Below the pieces are notes generated by a model. It worked only from the letters and a program-made list of their open reading frames with translations. It was not told where the DNA came from and did no database searches. 64,000 bases of DNA from Sphingomonas jatrophae (GTDB taxonomy: Bacteria; Pseudomonadota; Alphaproteobacteria; Sphingomonadales; Sphingomonadaceae). Below are positions 17,139 through 26,670 of this stretch, in pieces. Both the position numbers and the translations under genes were made by a program. Each line of letters starts with the position of its first letter. Position 1 is the stretch's first letter. Where the stretch lies: contig NZ_FOZG01000003.1 in NCBI RefSeq assembly GCF_900113315.1, positions 558,001-622,000 on the forward strand. Reading direction: 5' to 3'.

Positions 17139-17695
17139 GCGACGACGCCGCGGCGGACGGCCCCGCCACGCTGATCGCCAGCCGCGTCGTCCGCGCGGAC
17201 CGGACCGAGGCGTTCGAGGCGTGGGCGGCGAGGATCGACCAGGCGGCGGCGGAGGCGCCGGGCCATCTCGGCACGGTGCGGCTGGAACAGACGGGTGGCG
17301 TCGTCCACCTCCTCTACCGCTTCGAGGATGCCGCCGCGCTCGAGCGGTGGGAAGCGTCGGACCGGTATCGAGCACTTCAGGCCGAAGGCGACGAACTGGC
17401 CGTACCGCGGCGCGTGACGGGGACCGGCACCAGCGTCCGCTTCGCGCTGCCCGGCGAGGCCGATGCCGCCAACTGGAAGAAGTGGCTGCTGACCTGGATC
17501 GCGGTGTTCCCGCTGCTGGTGGCGTTCAACACGGGCCTGCGCGCCCTGCCGGTCGAGCTGCCGCTGATCGTCCAGCTCGCGCTCACGTCTCTGGTGGTAA
17601 CGGCGACGCTGACATGGGTGATCCTGCCGCGCGTGACCCGCTGGGCCAAGCCGTGGATCCTGTCCGAAGATGGCGAGGCCCGCACGCCCGGATGA
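17135..17695 (+). CDS. ABM-domain protein with C-terminal membrane spans, CTG start
   Basis: A 186-aa protein: residues about 12-95 look like an antibiotic biosynthesis monooxygenase (ABM) dimeric ferredoxin-like domain (TLIASRVVRADRTEAFEAW, HLGTVRLEQ, HLLYRFEDAAALERWEAS), then WKKWLLTWIAVFPLLVAF begins two hydrophobic segments (about 110-165). This ABM-plus-membrane architecture occurs in proteobacteria with unknown function. No ATG, GTG or TTG precedes the domain; CTG at 17135 overlaps the ybeY stop (CTGA). A GTG at 17276 would cut the domain in half. It separates ybeY from corC. Confidence 0.72.
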   Translation: MSDDAAADGPATLIASRVVRADRTEAFEAWAARIDQAAAEAPGHLGTVRLEQTGGVVHLLYRFEDAAALERWEASDRYRALQAEGDELAVPRRVTGTGTSVRFALPGEADAANWKKWLLTWIAVFPLLVAFNTGLRALPVELPLIVQLALTSLVVTATLTWVILPRVTRWAKPWILSEDGEARTPG

Positions 17696-17773
17696 TCCGC
17701 CTCGGCGCTCCGGTGGACGAAGCACCTCCCCTCCCCTACATTGCCGCGCAACAGGGACGGCAATACGAGCATC

Positions 17774-18664
17774 ATGCCCGACGATTCCAGTACCGACAGC
17801 GGCGGCCGCCTCTGGAACGGCCTCCGCAACCTCCTGTTCGGCGGCGAGGCCGAACCGACTCTGCGCGACCAGATCGAGGAGGCGATCGAGGAGCATGAGG
17901 GGGATGCTCCGGCCAAGGGCGACCTTTCCCCGGTCGAGCGGCAGATGCTGCGCAACCTGCTCCATTTCGGCGAGCGGACGGTGGGCGACATCGGCGTGCC
18001 CCGCGGCGAGATCATCGCCGTGCCGGAGACGATCGCCTTCCCGGACCTGGTCGCCGCCTTCCACGAGGCGGGGCACAGCCGCCTGCCCGTCTATCGCGGC
18101 GATCTCGACCATGTGATCGGCATGATCCACGTCAAGGACGTGTTCGCCATCCTCGCCGCGGGCGCCGCGCCTCCGGCGGATCTCGCCGCGCTGATCCGCC
18201 AGCCGCGCTACGTGCCCGAGTCGATGGGCGTGCTCGATCTGCTGGCCGAGATGCGCGCCAGCCGGACGCACCTGGCGATCGTGCTCGACGAATATTCGGG
18301 CACCGAAGGCTTGGTGACGATCGAGGACCTTGTCGAGGAGATCGTCGGCGAGATCGAGGACGAGCATGACGAGGAAGCGCAGGCGCTGCTCGTGCCGATC
18401 GAGGGCGGCGCGTGGGATGCGGATGCGCGCGCCGAGCTGACCGACGTTGCCGAGACGATCGATGCGCGGCTGGCCGACGTCGAGGAAGATGTCGACACGC
18501 TGGGCGGCCTCTCCTCGGTGCTCGCGGGCCATGTGCCGCAGCCGGGCGAGATCGTGACGCACGCGAGCGGGTGGCGGCTGGAGGTGACCGAGGGCGATGC
18601 CCGCCGCGTGACACGGCTGCGGCTGCATCCGCCTGTCCCGGAGCCGCTGGACGAACGCGACTAG
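17774..18664 (+). CDS. CorC/YbeX-type CBS-domain protein (hemolysin family)
   Basis: A 296-aa soluble protein with two CBS domains (about residues 70-190; GHSRLPVYRGDLDHVIGMIHVKDVF, LAIVLDEYSGTEGLVTIEDLVEEIVGEIEDEHD) and a C-terminal CorC_HlyC domain (about 210-290). YbeX/CorC is linked to magnesium/cobalt efflux and ribosome-related functions and normally follows ybeZ-ybeY. The ATG at 17774 was preferred over an upstream in-frame ATG at 17741. Confidence 0.93.
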   Translation: MPDDSSTDSGGRLWNGLRNLLFGGEAEPTLRDQIEEAIEEHEGDAPAKGDLSPVERQMLRNLLHFGERTVGDIGVPRGEIIAVPETIAFPDLVAAFHEAGHSRLPVYRGDLDHVIGMIHVKDVFAILAAGAAPPADLAALIRQPRYVPESMGVLDLLAEMRASRTHLAIVLDEYSGTEGLVTIEDLVEEIVGEIEDEHDEEAQALLVPIEGGAWDADARAELTDVAETIDARLADVEEDVDTLGGLSSVLAGHVPQPGEIVTHASGWRLEVTEGDARRVTRLRLHPPVPEPLDERD

Positions 18665-18718
18665 GAACGACCGGGTGGTGCCATGCCACCTTTTCGCCAT
18701 CGGAACGTTTCGGCGCGC

Positions 18719-20074
18719 ATGAAGCGCATCCTTCGCCTGCTCGGCATCCTCCTCGTCCTGCTGCTGATCGCGGGAGGCGCGATCTGGCTGTTCGGGCGTG
18801 AAAAGGCGGATGTCCCTTATGCCGAGGTGGTCGGGCCCAAGCCGCGCATCACCGATCCGAAAAGGGCATGGGTGCCGACGCTCAACATCGCGCCCGCGGT
18901 CGGCTGGAAAGCGGGCGAGGCGCCGACGCCTGCGGCAGGGCTGACGGTCAACGCCTTCGCCGCCGGGCTGGACCACCCGCGCTGGATGCTGGCGCTGCCG
19001 AACGGCGACATCATGGTGGCGGAGAGCGATGCGCCCGAGCGGCCGAAGGGCAGCGAGCAGGGCTTCAGCATTCGCAACATGGTGCAGAGCGTGGTGATGC
19101 GCCGCGCCGGATCGCACCGCCCCTCGGCCGACCGCCTGACGCTGCTGCGCGATGCGGACGGCGACGGCGTGGCGGAGGCGCGCTCCGTTTTCCTCACCGG
19201 GCTGAAATCGCCCTTCGGCATGGCGCTGGTGGGCGACCGGCTGTACATTGCCAATGCGGACGCGCTGGTGAGCGTCTCTTATCGCCCGGGGATGACCAAG
19301 GCCGCGGACAAGCCGGTCAAGCTGGTCGACCTGCCGGCCGGCATCAACCATCACTGGACCAAGAACGTCGTCGCCTCGGCCGATGGCAGCAAGCTCTACG
19401 TGACCGTCGGCTCGAACAGCAATGTCGCTGAGAAGGGCATGGAGATCGAGAAGGACCGCGCCGCCATCTGGGAGGTGGATCGCGCCACGGGCAAGCACCG
19501 CATCTACGCCTACGGCCTGCGCAACCCGAACGGCATGGCGTGGGAGCCGGTGACCAAGCAGCTGTGGACGGTCGTGAACGAGCGGGACGAGCTCGGCTCC
19601 GACATCGTGCCCGATTACCTGACCGCGGTGCAGTTCGGCGGCTTCTACGGCTGGCCGTGGTATTATTGGGGCGGCTATATCGACAAGCGCGTGCCGGCGG
19701 ACACGCAGGAGCTGCAGCAATATGTGATCCGGCCCGATTATGCGCTCGGGCCGCATACCGCCTCGCTCGGCCTCGCCTTTGCGAACGGCACGAAACTGGG
19801 TCCGCGCTTCGCCAGCGGCGCCTTTATCGGGCAGCACGGATCGTGGAACCGGAAGCCCAAGTCCGGCTACAAGGTCATCTTCGTGCCCTTCGCCAAGGGC
19901 CGGCCAATCGGCCAGCCGGTAGACGTGCTGACCGGCTTCCTCGATGCCGACGAGGATGCCCGCGGCCGGCCGGTCGGCGTCATCGCCGATCGCACCGGCG
20001 CTCTGCTGGTGGCGGACGACGCGGGCAACCGCATCTGGCGGGTGAGCGCCGCCACGCAGGCGGCGAGCCGCTAG
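18719..20074 (+). CDS. PQQ-dependent sugar dehydrogenase, L-sorbosone dehydrogenase type
   Basis: A 451-aa membrane-anchored periplasmic oxidoreductase. An N-terminal anchor (LGILLVLLLIAGGAIWLFG) precedes a six-bladed beta-propeller of the soluble glucose/sorbosone dehydrogenase type, with segments such as LDHPRWMLALPNGDIMVAES, RLTLLRDADGDGVAE, YAYGLRNPNGMAWEP, NERDELGSDIVPDYLT and HGSWNRKPKSGYKV that shape the PQQ/Ca site. The electron donor substrate is unknown. The ATG at 18719 gives a normal basic N-terminus; 18683 is an in-frame alternative. It converges with the GDH gene. Confidence 0.88.
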   Translation: MKRILRLLGILLVLLLIAGGAIWLFGREKADVPYAEVVGPKPRITDPKRAWVPTLNIAPAVGWKAGEAPTPAAGLTVNAFAAGLDHPRWMLALPNGDIMVAESDAPERPKGSEQGFSIRNMVQSVVMRRAGSHRPSADRLTLLRDADGDGVAEARSVFLTGLKSPFGMALVGDRLYIANADALVSVSYRPGMTKAADKPVKLVDLPAGINHHWTKNVVASADGSKLYVTVGSNSNVAEKGMEIEKDRAAIWEVDRATGKHRIYAYGLRNPNGMAWEPVTKQLWTVVNERDELGSDIVPDYLTAVQFGGFYGWPWYYWGGYIDKRVPADTQELQQYVIRPDYALGPHTASLGLAFANGTKLGPRFASGAFIGQHGSWNRKPKSGYKVIFVPFAKGRPIGQPVDVLTGFLDADEDARGRPVGVIADRTGALLVADDAGNRIWRVSAATQAASR

Positions 20075-20095
20075 AGCAGCCCGCCGCCCGCCAAA

Positions 20096-23000
20096 TTAGC
20101 GGCCGAGCAGCAGCCGCGCCTGGTTCGAGATCTGCGCCAGCATCGCGGCGCTGACCTGCGGCGCGGCGCGCGCGCGGTCGATCAACGCACGGAACTGGCC
20201 GATGCGGGCGGCATGCGCCTCGATCCAGCGCTCGACCATGCCGGGCATGTCGCCGTCGGCATGGACCGCGAGGAAGTCGAGTCGCACCTGCTCCAGATCG
20301 CGCGCCACGCCTGCCGCCAGCAGCCGCTCCCACGGATCGACCGCGGTGAAGCGGACCGCCGCGGACTTCGCCCAGTCGAGCGCCAGCGCCTCGCCCAGCC
20401 GGACATAGGCACGGGTTGCGACCACGGCATCCGCCCCCGCCCGCGCGGCGAGCCCGGCAATGCCGGCCGCACCGTCCATCTCGTCCAGCCGGACGATGCG
20501 GTTGACCAGCTCCGGCGGCGCACCCAGCCCGGCGAGCCGCTGGCGCAGCACATCGGCCTGTGCCCGCGCCTCGTCGCGCAGCAGCGCCTCCGCCTCACGG
20601 TCGAGCGCGGCGATGCCTTCGCCCAGCCGGGCTGCGATCTCGCCCGGACGCGCCAGATCCGACGCGGCGCGCAGCAGGTCCGCCATGTGCAGCCGCACCG
20701 TCGCCTGTGCCGCCTCGAACAGGTCGAGCTTCGCGGCCTCGCCCACCTGGGCCGTCTCGATCGCGGTCCACAGCGCCTCCAGCCCGAAGACCAGATCGGC
20801 GGCGGCATAAGCCGCGGCGACCTGCGCCAGGCTGACGCCCTCCTCCTCCGCCAGCAGCAGCGGCGCGGTGAGGCCGATCCGGTTGACCACGCGGTTGGCC
20901 AATTCGGTCGCGACGATCGGCCCGCGCAGGCGATGCGCGTCGATCGCCTCGGCGAACCGCTCCTGCATCTGCCGCGGGAAGGCGGCGTGTAGCAGCGGGC
21001 GCAGCGCCGGGTCCTCACCCATGTCGGTCGTCTCGATCGCAGCCTGCAGCGCGAGCTTCACGTGGCTGAGCACGATCGCCAGTTCGGGCCGGGTCAGCCC
21101 CTGCCCGTCCTGCACGCGGCGCGACAGCTCCTCGTTGCTGCCAAGGCCGTCCACCGCACGGTCGATCCGGCCGGCTGCCTCCAGCATGTCCACCGCACGC
21201 AGCACCGCGGGCAGACCCGCCGCACCGCCGCGCTCGGCCAGGCTGAGGGCCAGCGTCTGGAGGCGGTTATCCTCCAGCACCAGCGCGGCGACCTCGTCGG
21301 TCATCTCGCGCAGCAGCACGTTGCGATCTTCATAAGACAGCCGCCCCGCCGCCATCTCGGCATTGAGCGCGATCTTGATGTTCACCTCATTGTCCGAACA
21401 ATCGACGCCCGCCGAATTGTCGATGAAGTCGGTGTTCAGCCGCCCGCCGTTCAGCGCGAAGGCGATGCGCCCGGCCTGCGTGACGCCGAGGTTCGCACCC
21501 TCGCCGATCGCGGTCGCGCGCACCGCGTCGCCGGTGATGCGGTGGGCATCGTTGGCGGGATCGCCCACCTCGGCATTGCCCTCGCTTTTGGCCTTCACAT
21601 AGGTGCCGATGCCGCCGAACCACAGCAGATCGGCCGGCGCCTTGAGGATGGCGGCGATCAGCGAGGACGGATCGAACGTGCCGGGCTCCACGCCCAGAGC
21701 GCGCGCCGCCTCGACCGACAGCGGGATCGCCTTCTGCGTGCGGGGGAAGATGCCGCCGCCCGCCGAGATCAGCTTCGCGTCATAATCCGCCCAGGAGGAG
21801 CGCGGCAGGTTGAACAGCCGCTCACGCTCCGCCCAGCTGCTCGCGGGATCGGGGTCGGGATCGAGGAAGATGTGCCGATGGTCGAACGCGGCGACCAGCT
21901 TCAGCGCCTTGGACAGGAGCATGCCGTTGCCGAACACGTCGCCCGACATGTCGCCGCAGCCGACCACGGTGATGCTGTCGCTCTGCACGTCCACCCCGCG
22001 CTCGGCGAAGTGGCGCTGGACGGAGACCCACGCGCCGCGCGCGGTGATCGCCATCGCCTTGTGATCATAGCCCTGCGATCCGCCGCTGGCAAAGGCGTCG
22101 CCCAGCCAGAAGCCGCGTTCCAGCGCGAGCGCGTTGGCGACGTCGGAGAAGCTGGCCGTGCCCTTGTCCGCCGCGACGACGAAATAGGGATCCTCGCCGT
22201 CGCGCACCGTCACACCCTCGGGATGGACGACGCGGCCCTCGACGATGTTGTCGGTGACAGAGAGAAGCGAGCGGATGAAGATGCGATAGCTCTCGGTGCC
22301 CTCCGCCATCCAGGCGTCGCGATCGGACACGCTCGGCAGCGCCTTGGGGTAGAAGCCGCCTTTCGCGCCGGTCGGCACGATCACCGCATTCTTCACCACC
22401 TGCGCCTTCATCAGGCCGAGGATCTCGGTGCGGAAATCGTCACGCCGGTCGGACCAGCGCAGGCCGCCGCGAGCGATCGGGCCGGAGCGCAGGTGGATGC
22501 CCTCGACACGCGGGCTGTAGACCCAGATTTCGCGCCACGGCACGGGCGCGGGGAGGCCCGGCACCAGCTTCGAATCCAGCTTGAACGCCAGCGCTTCGGC
22601 ACGGGCGGGCGAGAAGGCGTTGGTCCGGAGCGTCGCCTGCACGACCGCCCGGATGCGGCGCAGAATGCGATCGTCGTCGATGCCGGATACCTGCGCCAGC
22701 GCCGCGTCGATCGCCGCATTGGCGCCCGCCGCGCGCTCGTCCGAGGCGTTGGCATCGTGCAGCGCACAGAACAGGTCGATGATCCCGCGCGCGGCGGCGG
22801 GCGCACGGCGGAGCGCCTCGACGACGGTGGCGAGACCGTAAGCAAGGCCCGTCTGGCGGAGGTAGCGGAACCAGGCGCGGAACAGCACCACCGCCTGCGG
22901 ATCGAGCCCGACGGCGACGATCAGGCGGTTGAACTCGTCATTTTCCGCGCGGCCCTCCAGCACCGCGGCCAGCGCCTGCTCGGTCGTCTCGGCGCGCGCC

Positions 23001-24730
23001 ATCAGCGCGTCGACGGTTGCCGGGCTGTCCACCTCCAGCAGGAAATCGTGGATCGTGCCCAGCCGCCCGCCCTCGAGTGCGGTGGCGTTCTCGGCAAGCA
23101 CGCGGAAGCCGAAATTCTCGAGCACCGGCACCGCATCGGACAGCGCGATCAACCCGCCCTGGCGGTAGGTCTTGAGCCGCAGCGCCACGCCGCCCGCTTC
23201 GCCCCGCACCAGCCGCGTGGCGCGCGCGCCCTCGTCGTTCAGCGCAGCGATGCGCAGCACGTCGTCGGCCGCCTCCGCCGGATCGTAGCGGTTGCGATAA
23301 TTGACCGGGAAGGCGCCGGCATATTGCAGCGCCAGCCGCGCGCCGCGCGTCGCGCCGACCATCGGCACCAAGGCGGCCTCGACCGCGGGCGCCCAGCCGC
23401 GCAGCATCTCGCTCAGCTGCCGATCGAGCACCGCCATGTCGGGTGCTGCCGCGTCGGGCGACGCACGCAGCTGATACCGGATCAGCGCCAGCCCGGCATC
23501 GTCCAGCTCCAGCGACCAGCCGACCAGCACGCCCTGCGCCGCCTGCGCGATCATCTCACCGATGGCGACGCGGCGGGCAGTCGAGAGGTCGTCGCGCGGC
23601 AGCCAGACGAAGGCGAACAGGTGCCGCCGGAGCGGACCGTGGACCAGCACCAGCTTCGGCCGCGGCCGATCCGCCAGCGACATGGCGGTGAGTGCGAGCA
23701 GCTCCAGCGCCGGCCGATCGAAGGCGACAAGCAGATCGTGCGGCAGTGCCGAGAGGACGTGGCGCAGCGCCTTGCCGGCATGGCCGGTCGGGGCGAAGCC
23801 GTATCGCTCCTCCAGCGCCGCCAGCCGCGCGCGCAGCACCGGCACCTTGTCCGATGCAGTGCGCAGCGCAGCGGAGGTCCACAGGCCGGCATGGATGGAC
23901 AGGCCCGTGATCCCGCTGCCGTCGCGCACGGGGACGATCAGCAGATCGATCGGCACGCGGCGATGCACCGTCGCATCGACATCGCCCTTGAGGATCAGCG
24001 GCGCCTCGCCACCGGCTGCAAACCATGCGCGCGCGCCCGAAAGCGTCTCCGCCGTCCAGATGCCGCAATCGCCGCTGCTCAGCACGCCGAGGCCGTGCTG
24101 GATCGCATCGCCCTCCCCCACCTGGGCATGACCAAGCAGCGTGAAATGGCGCTCAAGGAACCAGCGGAGCAGCGCCGCGCCTTCACCGTCGGGCAGACGA
24201 GCGGCATCCTCGCGCAGGGCGGTCTGCATGTGCGGCCAGTCGCCGACGGCGCGGCGCACATCTTCCAGGACGGAGGCCAGCGCGCCTTCAAGGTCGCGTC
24301 GCAGCCGCGCGTCGGCACGCTCCACCTCAAGGTAGATCAGCGATTCTCGCCGTGCCCCGGCATCGTCGGCAGGCAGCAGCTCGATCAGGCGGCCCTCTTC
24401 ATCGCGACGGACGGCGAGAACAGGGTGAAGCAACCGCTCGATCGCAAGACCATGCGCACCGATCGCCGCGGCGACCGAATCGACGAGGAAGGGCATGTCG
24501 TCATTGACGACGGCGATGCGCATGCGGCGCCGGCCGCCCTCGCCTTCGGTGCCGCCCACGCGGATCGCCGGGGTGCCGGGCTGGCGCACCGACGCCGCCT
24601 CCGCGACGAACGCTGCGGCGGCATCGCGCTCGGCCGGGTCGAAGCCGGCAACCTCACCGGGCAGGGCGCCCGCGGTCAGCGCCGCGGCAAAGGCGGATTC
24701 AAGTTCGGACTGCGAAAGGGGATTGGCCAT
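20096..24730 (-). CDS. NAD-specific glutamate dehydrogenase, large (180 kDa) class
   Basis: A 1544-aa NAD-GDH of the L_180 class, which oxidises glutamate to 2-oxoglutarate and ammonia. The long N-terminal region carries ACT-like regulatory domains; the catalytic core lies around residues 700-1200, with VPTGAKGGFYPKALP containing the catalytic Lys, GDMSGDVFGNGMLLSKALKLVAAFDHRHIFLDP in the NAD-binding domain and WFGGIGTYVK. The all-alpha C-terminal region (about 1250-1544) is typical of the class. It is monocistronic and leftward. Confidence 0.95.
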   Translation of the reverse strand: MANPLSQSELESAFAAALTAGALPGEVAGFDPAERDAAAAFVAEAASVRQPGTPAIRVGGTEGEGGRRRMRIAVVNDDMPFLVDSVAAAIGAHGLAIERLLHPVLAVRRDEEGRLIELLPADDAGARRESLIYLEVERADARLRRDLEGALASVLEDVRRAVGDWPHMQTALREDAARLPDGEGAALLRWFLERHFTLLGHAQVGEGDAIQHGLGVLSSGDCGIWTAETLSGARAWFAAGGEAPLILKGDVDATVHRRVPIDLLIVPVRDGSGITGLSIHAGLWTSAALRTASDKVPVLRARLAALEERYGFAPTGHAGKALRHVLSALPHDLLVAFDRPALELLALTAMSLADRPRPKLVLVHGPLRRHLFAFVWLPRDDLSTARRVAIGEMIAQAAQGVLVGWSLELDDAGLALIRYQLRASPDAAAPDMAVLDRQLSEMLRGWAPAVEAALVPMVGATRGARLALQYAGAFPVNYRNRYDPAEAADDVLRIAALNDEGARATRLVRGEAGGVALRLKTYRQGGLIALSDAVPVLENFGFRVLAENATALEGGRLGTIHDFLLEVDSPATVDALMARAETTEQALAAVLEGRAENDEFNRLIVAVGLDPQAVVLFRAWFRYLRQTGLAYGLATVVEALRRAPAAARGIIDLFCALHDANASDERAAGANAAIDAALAQVSGIDDDRILRRIRAVVQATLRTNAFSPARAEALAFKLDSKLVPGLPAPVPWREIWVYSPRVEGIHLRSGPIARGGLRWSDRRDDFRTEILGLMKAQVVKNAVIVPTGAKGGFYPKALPSVSDRDAWMAEGTESYRIFIRSLLSVTDNIVEGRVVHPEGVTVRDGEDPYFVVAADKGTASFSDVANALALERGFWLGDAFASGGSQGYDHKAMAITARGAWVSVQRHFAERGVDVQSDSITVVGCGDMSGDVFGNGMLLSKALKLVAAFDHRHIFLDPDPDPASSWAERERLFNLPRSSWADYDAKLISAGGGIFPRTQKAIPLSVEAARALGVEPGTFDPSSLIAAILKAPADLLWFGGIGTYVKAKSEGNAEVGDPANDAHRITGDAVRATAIGEGANLGVTQAGRIAFALNGGRLNTDFIDNSAGVDCSDNEVNIKIALNAEMAAGRLSYEDRNVLLREMTDEVAALVLEDNRLQTLALSLAERGGAAGLPAVLRAVDMLEAAGRIDRAVDGLGSNEELSRRVQDGQGLTRPELAIVLSHVKLALQAAIETTDMGEDPALRPLLHAAFPRQMQERFAEAIDAHRLRGPIVATELANRVVNRIGLTAPLLLAEEEGVSLAQVAAAYAAADLVFGLEALWTAIETAQVGEAAKLDLFEAAQATVRLHMADLLRAASDLARPGEIAARLGEGIAALDREAEALLRDEARAQADVLRQRLAGLGAPPELVNRIVRLDEMDGAAGIAGLAARAGADAVVATRAYVRLGEALALDWAKSAAVRFTAVDPWERLLAAGVARDLEQVRLDFLAVHADGDMPGMVERWIEAHAARIGQFRALIDRARAAPQVSAAMLAQISNQARLLLGR

Positions 24731-24853
24731 GACTCTCGTACTGCTCCGTCCGCTCCTGAGGCGAGGGCGGTCTGCTGCCGCCCGTCAGCCGATGGGGCGG
24801 GCCTATGCGCCCGCCATGGCAACGGGGCAAGCGGTGCCGGGGGAGCCTGTCGT

Positions 24854-26101
24854 TCAGTCCCGCGCGGCGTAGCGCAGCGCGCGCTCGACCAGCCCGGAAT
24901 CGTCGGTGACGCCGAGGATGGCGACCTCCCCCGGCCCGGCACGGCGGCCGAGCAGCAGCACGAACTCCGGCTCGACCGAGAAGGCGAGCGTGGCCGCAGC
25001 CGGCGTCTCGCGCAGCCGCTCGCGCGGGTCGGGCCGCGCCGCGGCCGGGCGTCGTGCGGCACGCTCCGCGGCGACAATCGCCTTCAGCCCGCCGGAGAAC
25101 CGGTCGAGGAACCGCGTCATGCCATCCGGCTGCACGGCATGGCGGCGCGCATGCGCCAGCACCGCGGCATATTCGGCCAGCCGCGTCTTGTCGCAGGCGG
25201 CACCGAAAACCAGTTTCGCGATCGGCGTCATCGGCGCGCGTGCCTGCGCCTTGAGGCCGGCATCCTCGAGCAGTTCGGCATAGGCCTCCGGTGCATCCTC
25301 GGTGGCGCAGGCGAAGGCATAGGCATGGCAGATGGCGCGGTAGAGCGCGGCGCGGGAGCGGAGATCCGAACTCGCCGCCGTCGACGCGCTTTCACGGGCG
25401 AGCGCGAGTGCATCTGCGAGATCGCTTTCGTCCCCCACCTCCACGGCCGGCGAGGACGGGCTGGCGAAAGAGCGGCTGGGACCATCCGCCCACGAGGGCG
25501 CCACGGCGGGCGTGGGCGCAGGCACCAGAGCCTCCGCGCGCAGCGCCGCCATCGCCCGATCGGCAGCGGCGACGATATCGGCGGTCAGAGCGGCGTCGGC
25601 CAGCTCCTTCCAGTTGATGACGCCGTAGATGTAATCGATCGTCTCGCCGTCCGACGAGAAGGGCATCAGGATGCCGCGATAGAGCGCGCTGTTGCCGCGA
25701 ACGTTGACGAATTCCGCCTCGAACCCGATCGGCGCGCGGTTGGCGATGATCTGCAGGAAGTGGTCGGTCAGCCGCGAGACGAGCGAGCGGCCGGGCACGT
25801 CGGCAAGCGTCCGCACATCCGCGCCAAGCTCACCCTCTTCACGAAGCGCCCGGCCAAGCCACGCAATGCGCGGATTTGATTCGTCCGCCGTGAAATCGAG
25901 CAGCACGCTGTTTGGCCCGAAATCGCCGATGCTGGCGGGATCGAGATCGTCGATCGACGGAAATGCCCGCCCTCCCAGCAGCGAAACCCAGAAGTTGTAG
26001 GCGCGGACATGCATCCGCCGCTCATCGGTCCCGATTGCGGGCGGCGGATCGGCAAGCGCCTCGTCGGCCGCGCCGCCCTGCTGACTATCCTGTGTGCGCA
26101 C
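24854..26101 (-). CDS. PAS-domain protein (PAS_5 type)
   Basis: A 415-aa cytoplasmic protein. Residues about 30-160 look like a PAS_5 domain (RAYNFWVSLLGGRAFPSIDDLDP, FGPNSVLLDFT, FLQIIANRAPIGFEAEFVN, YGVINWKEL), found mainly in alphaproteobacteria. The rest is Ala-rich and without a recognised output domain; there is no kinase or GGDEF. A GTG at 26101 is the assumed start. It probably senses a small signal, but the partner is unknown. It reads away from the tRNA-Thr gene. Confidence 0.8.
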   Translation of the reverse strand: MRTQDSQQGGAADEALADPPPAIGTDERRMHVRAYNFWVSLLGGRAFPSIDDLDPASIGDFGPNSVLLDFTADESNPRIAWLGRALREEGELGADVRTLADVPGRSLVSRLTDHFLQIIANRAPIGFEAEFVNVRGNSALYRGILMPFSSDGETIDYIYGVINWKELADAALTADIVAAADRAMAALRAEALVPAPTPAVAPSWADGPSRSFASPSSPAVEVGDESDLADALALARESASTAASSDLRSRAALYRAICHAYAFACATEDAPEAYAELLEDAGLKAQARAPMTPIAKLVFGAACDKTRLAEYAAVLAHARRHAVQPDGMTRFLDRFSGGLKAIVAAERAARRPAAARPDPRERLRETPAAATLAFSVEPEFVLLLGRRAGPGEVAILGVTDDSGLVERALRYAARD

Positions 26102-26226
26102 GCGCCTCTCGCCCCTCGGGTCTGTCGATCAGGATCGACGATGCGCCACCCATGGTTGACGAACCGTAAAGCGCCAGGAGGCTTGCGCCCCTCCCAACCC
26201 GCTGATAAAGGCCCGCGCTCCGGTCG

Positions 26227-26302
26227 GCCGCCTTAGCTCAGCTGGTAGAGCATCGCATTCGTAATGCGGGGGTCACAGGTTCGAGTCCTGTAGGCGGCAC
26301 CA
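26227..26302 (+). tRNA. tRNA-Thr, anticodon CGT
   Basis: A 76-nt cloverleaf: acceptor GCCGCCT/AGGCGGC, D stem GCTC/GAGC, anticodon stem TCGCA/TGCGG around TTCGTAA (anticodon CGT), T loop GGTTCGAGTCC, discriminator A and encoded CCA. Accessory DNA begins directly behind its 3' end. Confidence 0.97.
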
Positions 26303-26670
26303 TTCGACGGCAGCTAAGCTCTTGATTTCTTGGCGGAGTTCCCTCCCGCTTGAGATCGCGTTCCCTCACCGGAACCCACCCTTCTGATCGGAATGGCTGT
26401 AGCTGGCGGCGAGGCGGGCGAGATCGACAAACATGCGCCGGGCTTCAAGTCGCGACACAGCCTTCTCCATCATGAGCGCTCGCGGCGCGAAGCCGCGTCC
26501 CATTTGATAGGGCCCTCAACCAAGGTGGTAGTCGCAGCCAACCTAAGCGGGGCCTAGATGACGCGGGCTTGTTAGAACCCGACCCTGTTTAACGGACGGC
26601 ATTTCTTGCCTTTGTTTCAAGGGGTTATGCAAGTTTTACCCTTTAGAGATACGGTCGTATCTTTAACGGC
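26303..26670. other. Island junction region behind tRNA-Thr
   Basis: A 368-bp stretch with no confident gene. It contains one short leftward frame (26366-26473, 35 codons, starting MMEKAVSRLEARRMF) of the kind seen beside recombinase genes, with no ribosome binding site strong enough to be sure. No integrase and no copy of the tRNA 3' end were seen. Confidence 0.4.

Noticed and set aside
21062-25879. Rightward frame of 1605 codons opposite the GDH gene
   Set aside because: Composition is that of an antisense shadow in high-GC DNA; the leftward frame is the NAD-GDH with all its motifs.
26227-26302. Attachment-site duplication of the tRNA-Thr 3' end in the island
   Set aside because: No second copy of the T-arm and acceptor sequence was found by eye between 26.3 and 43 kb.
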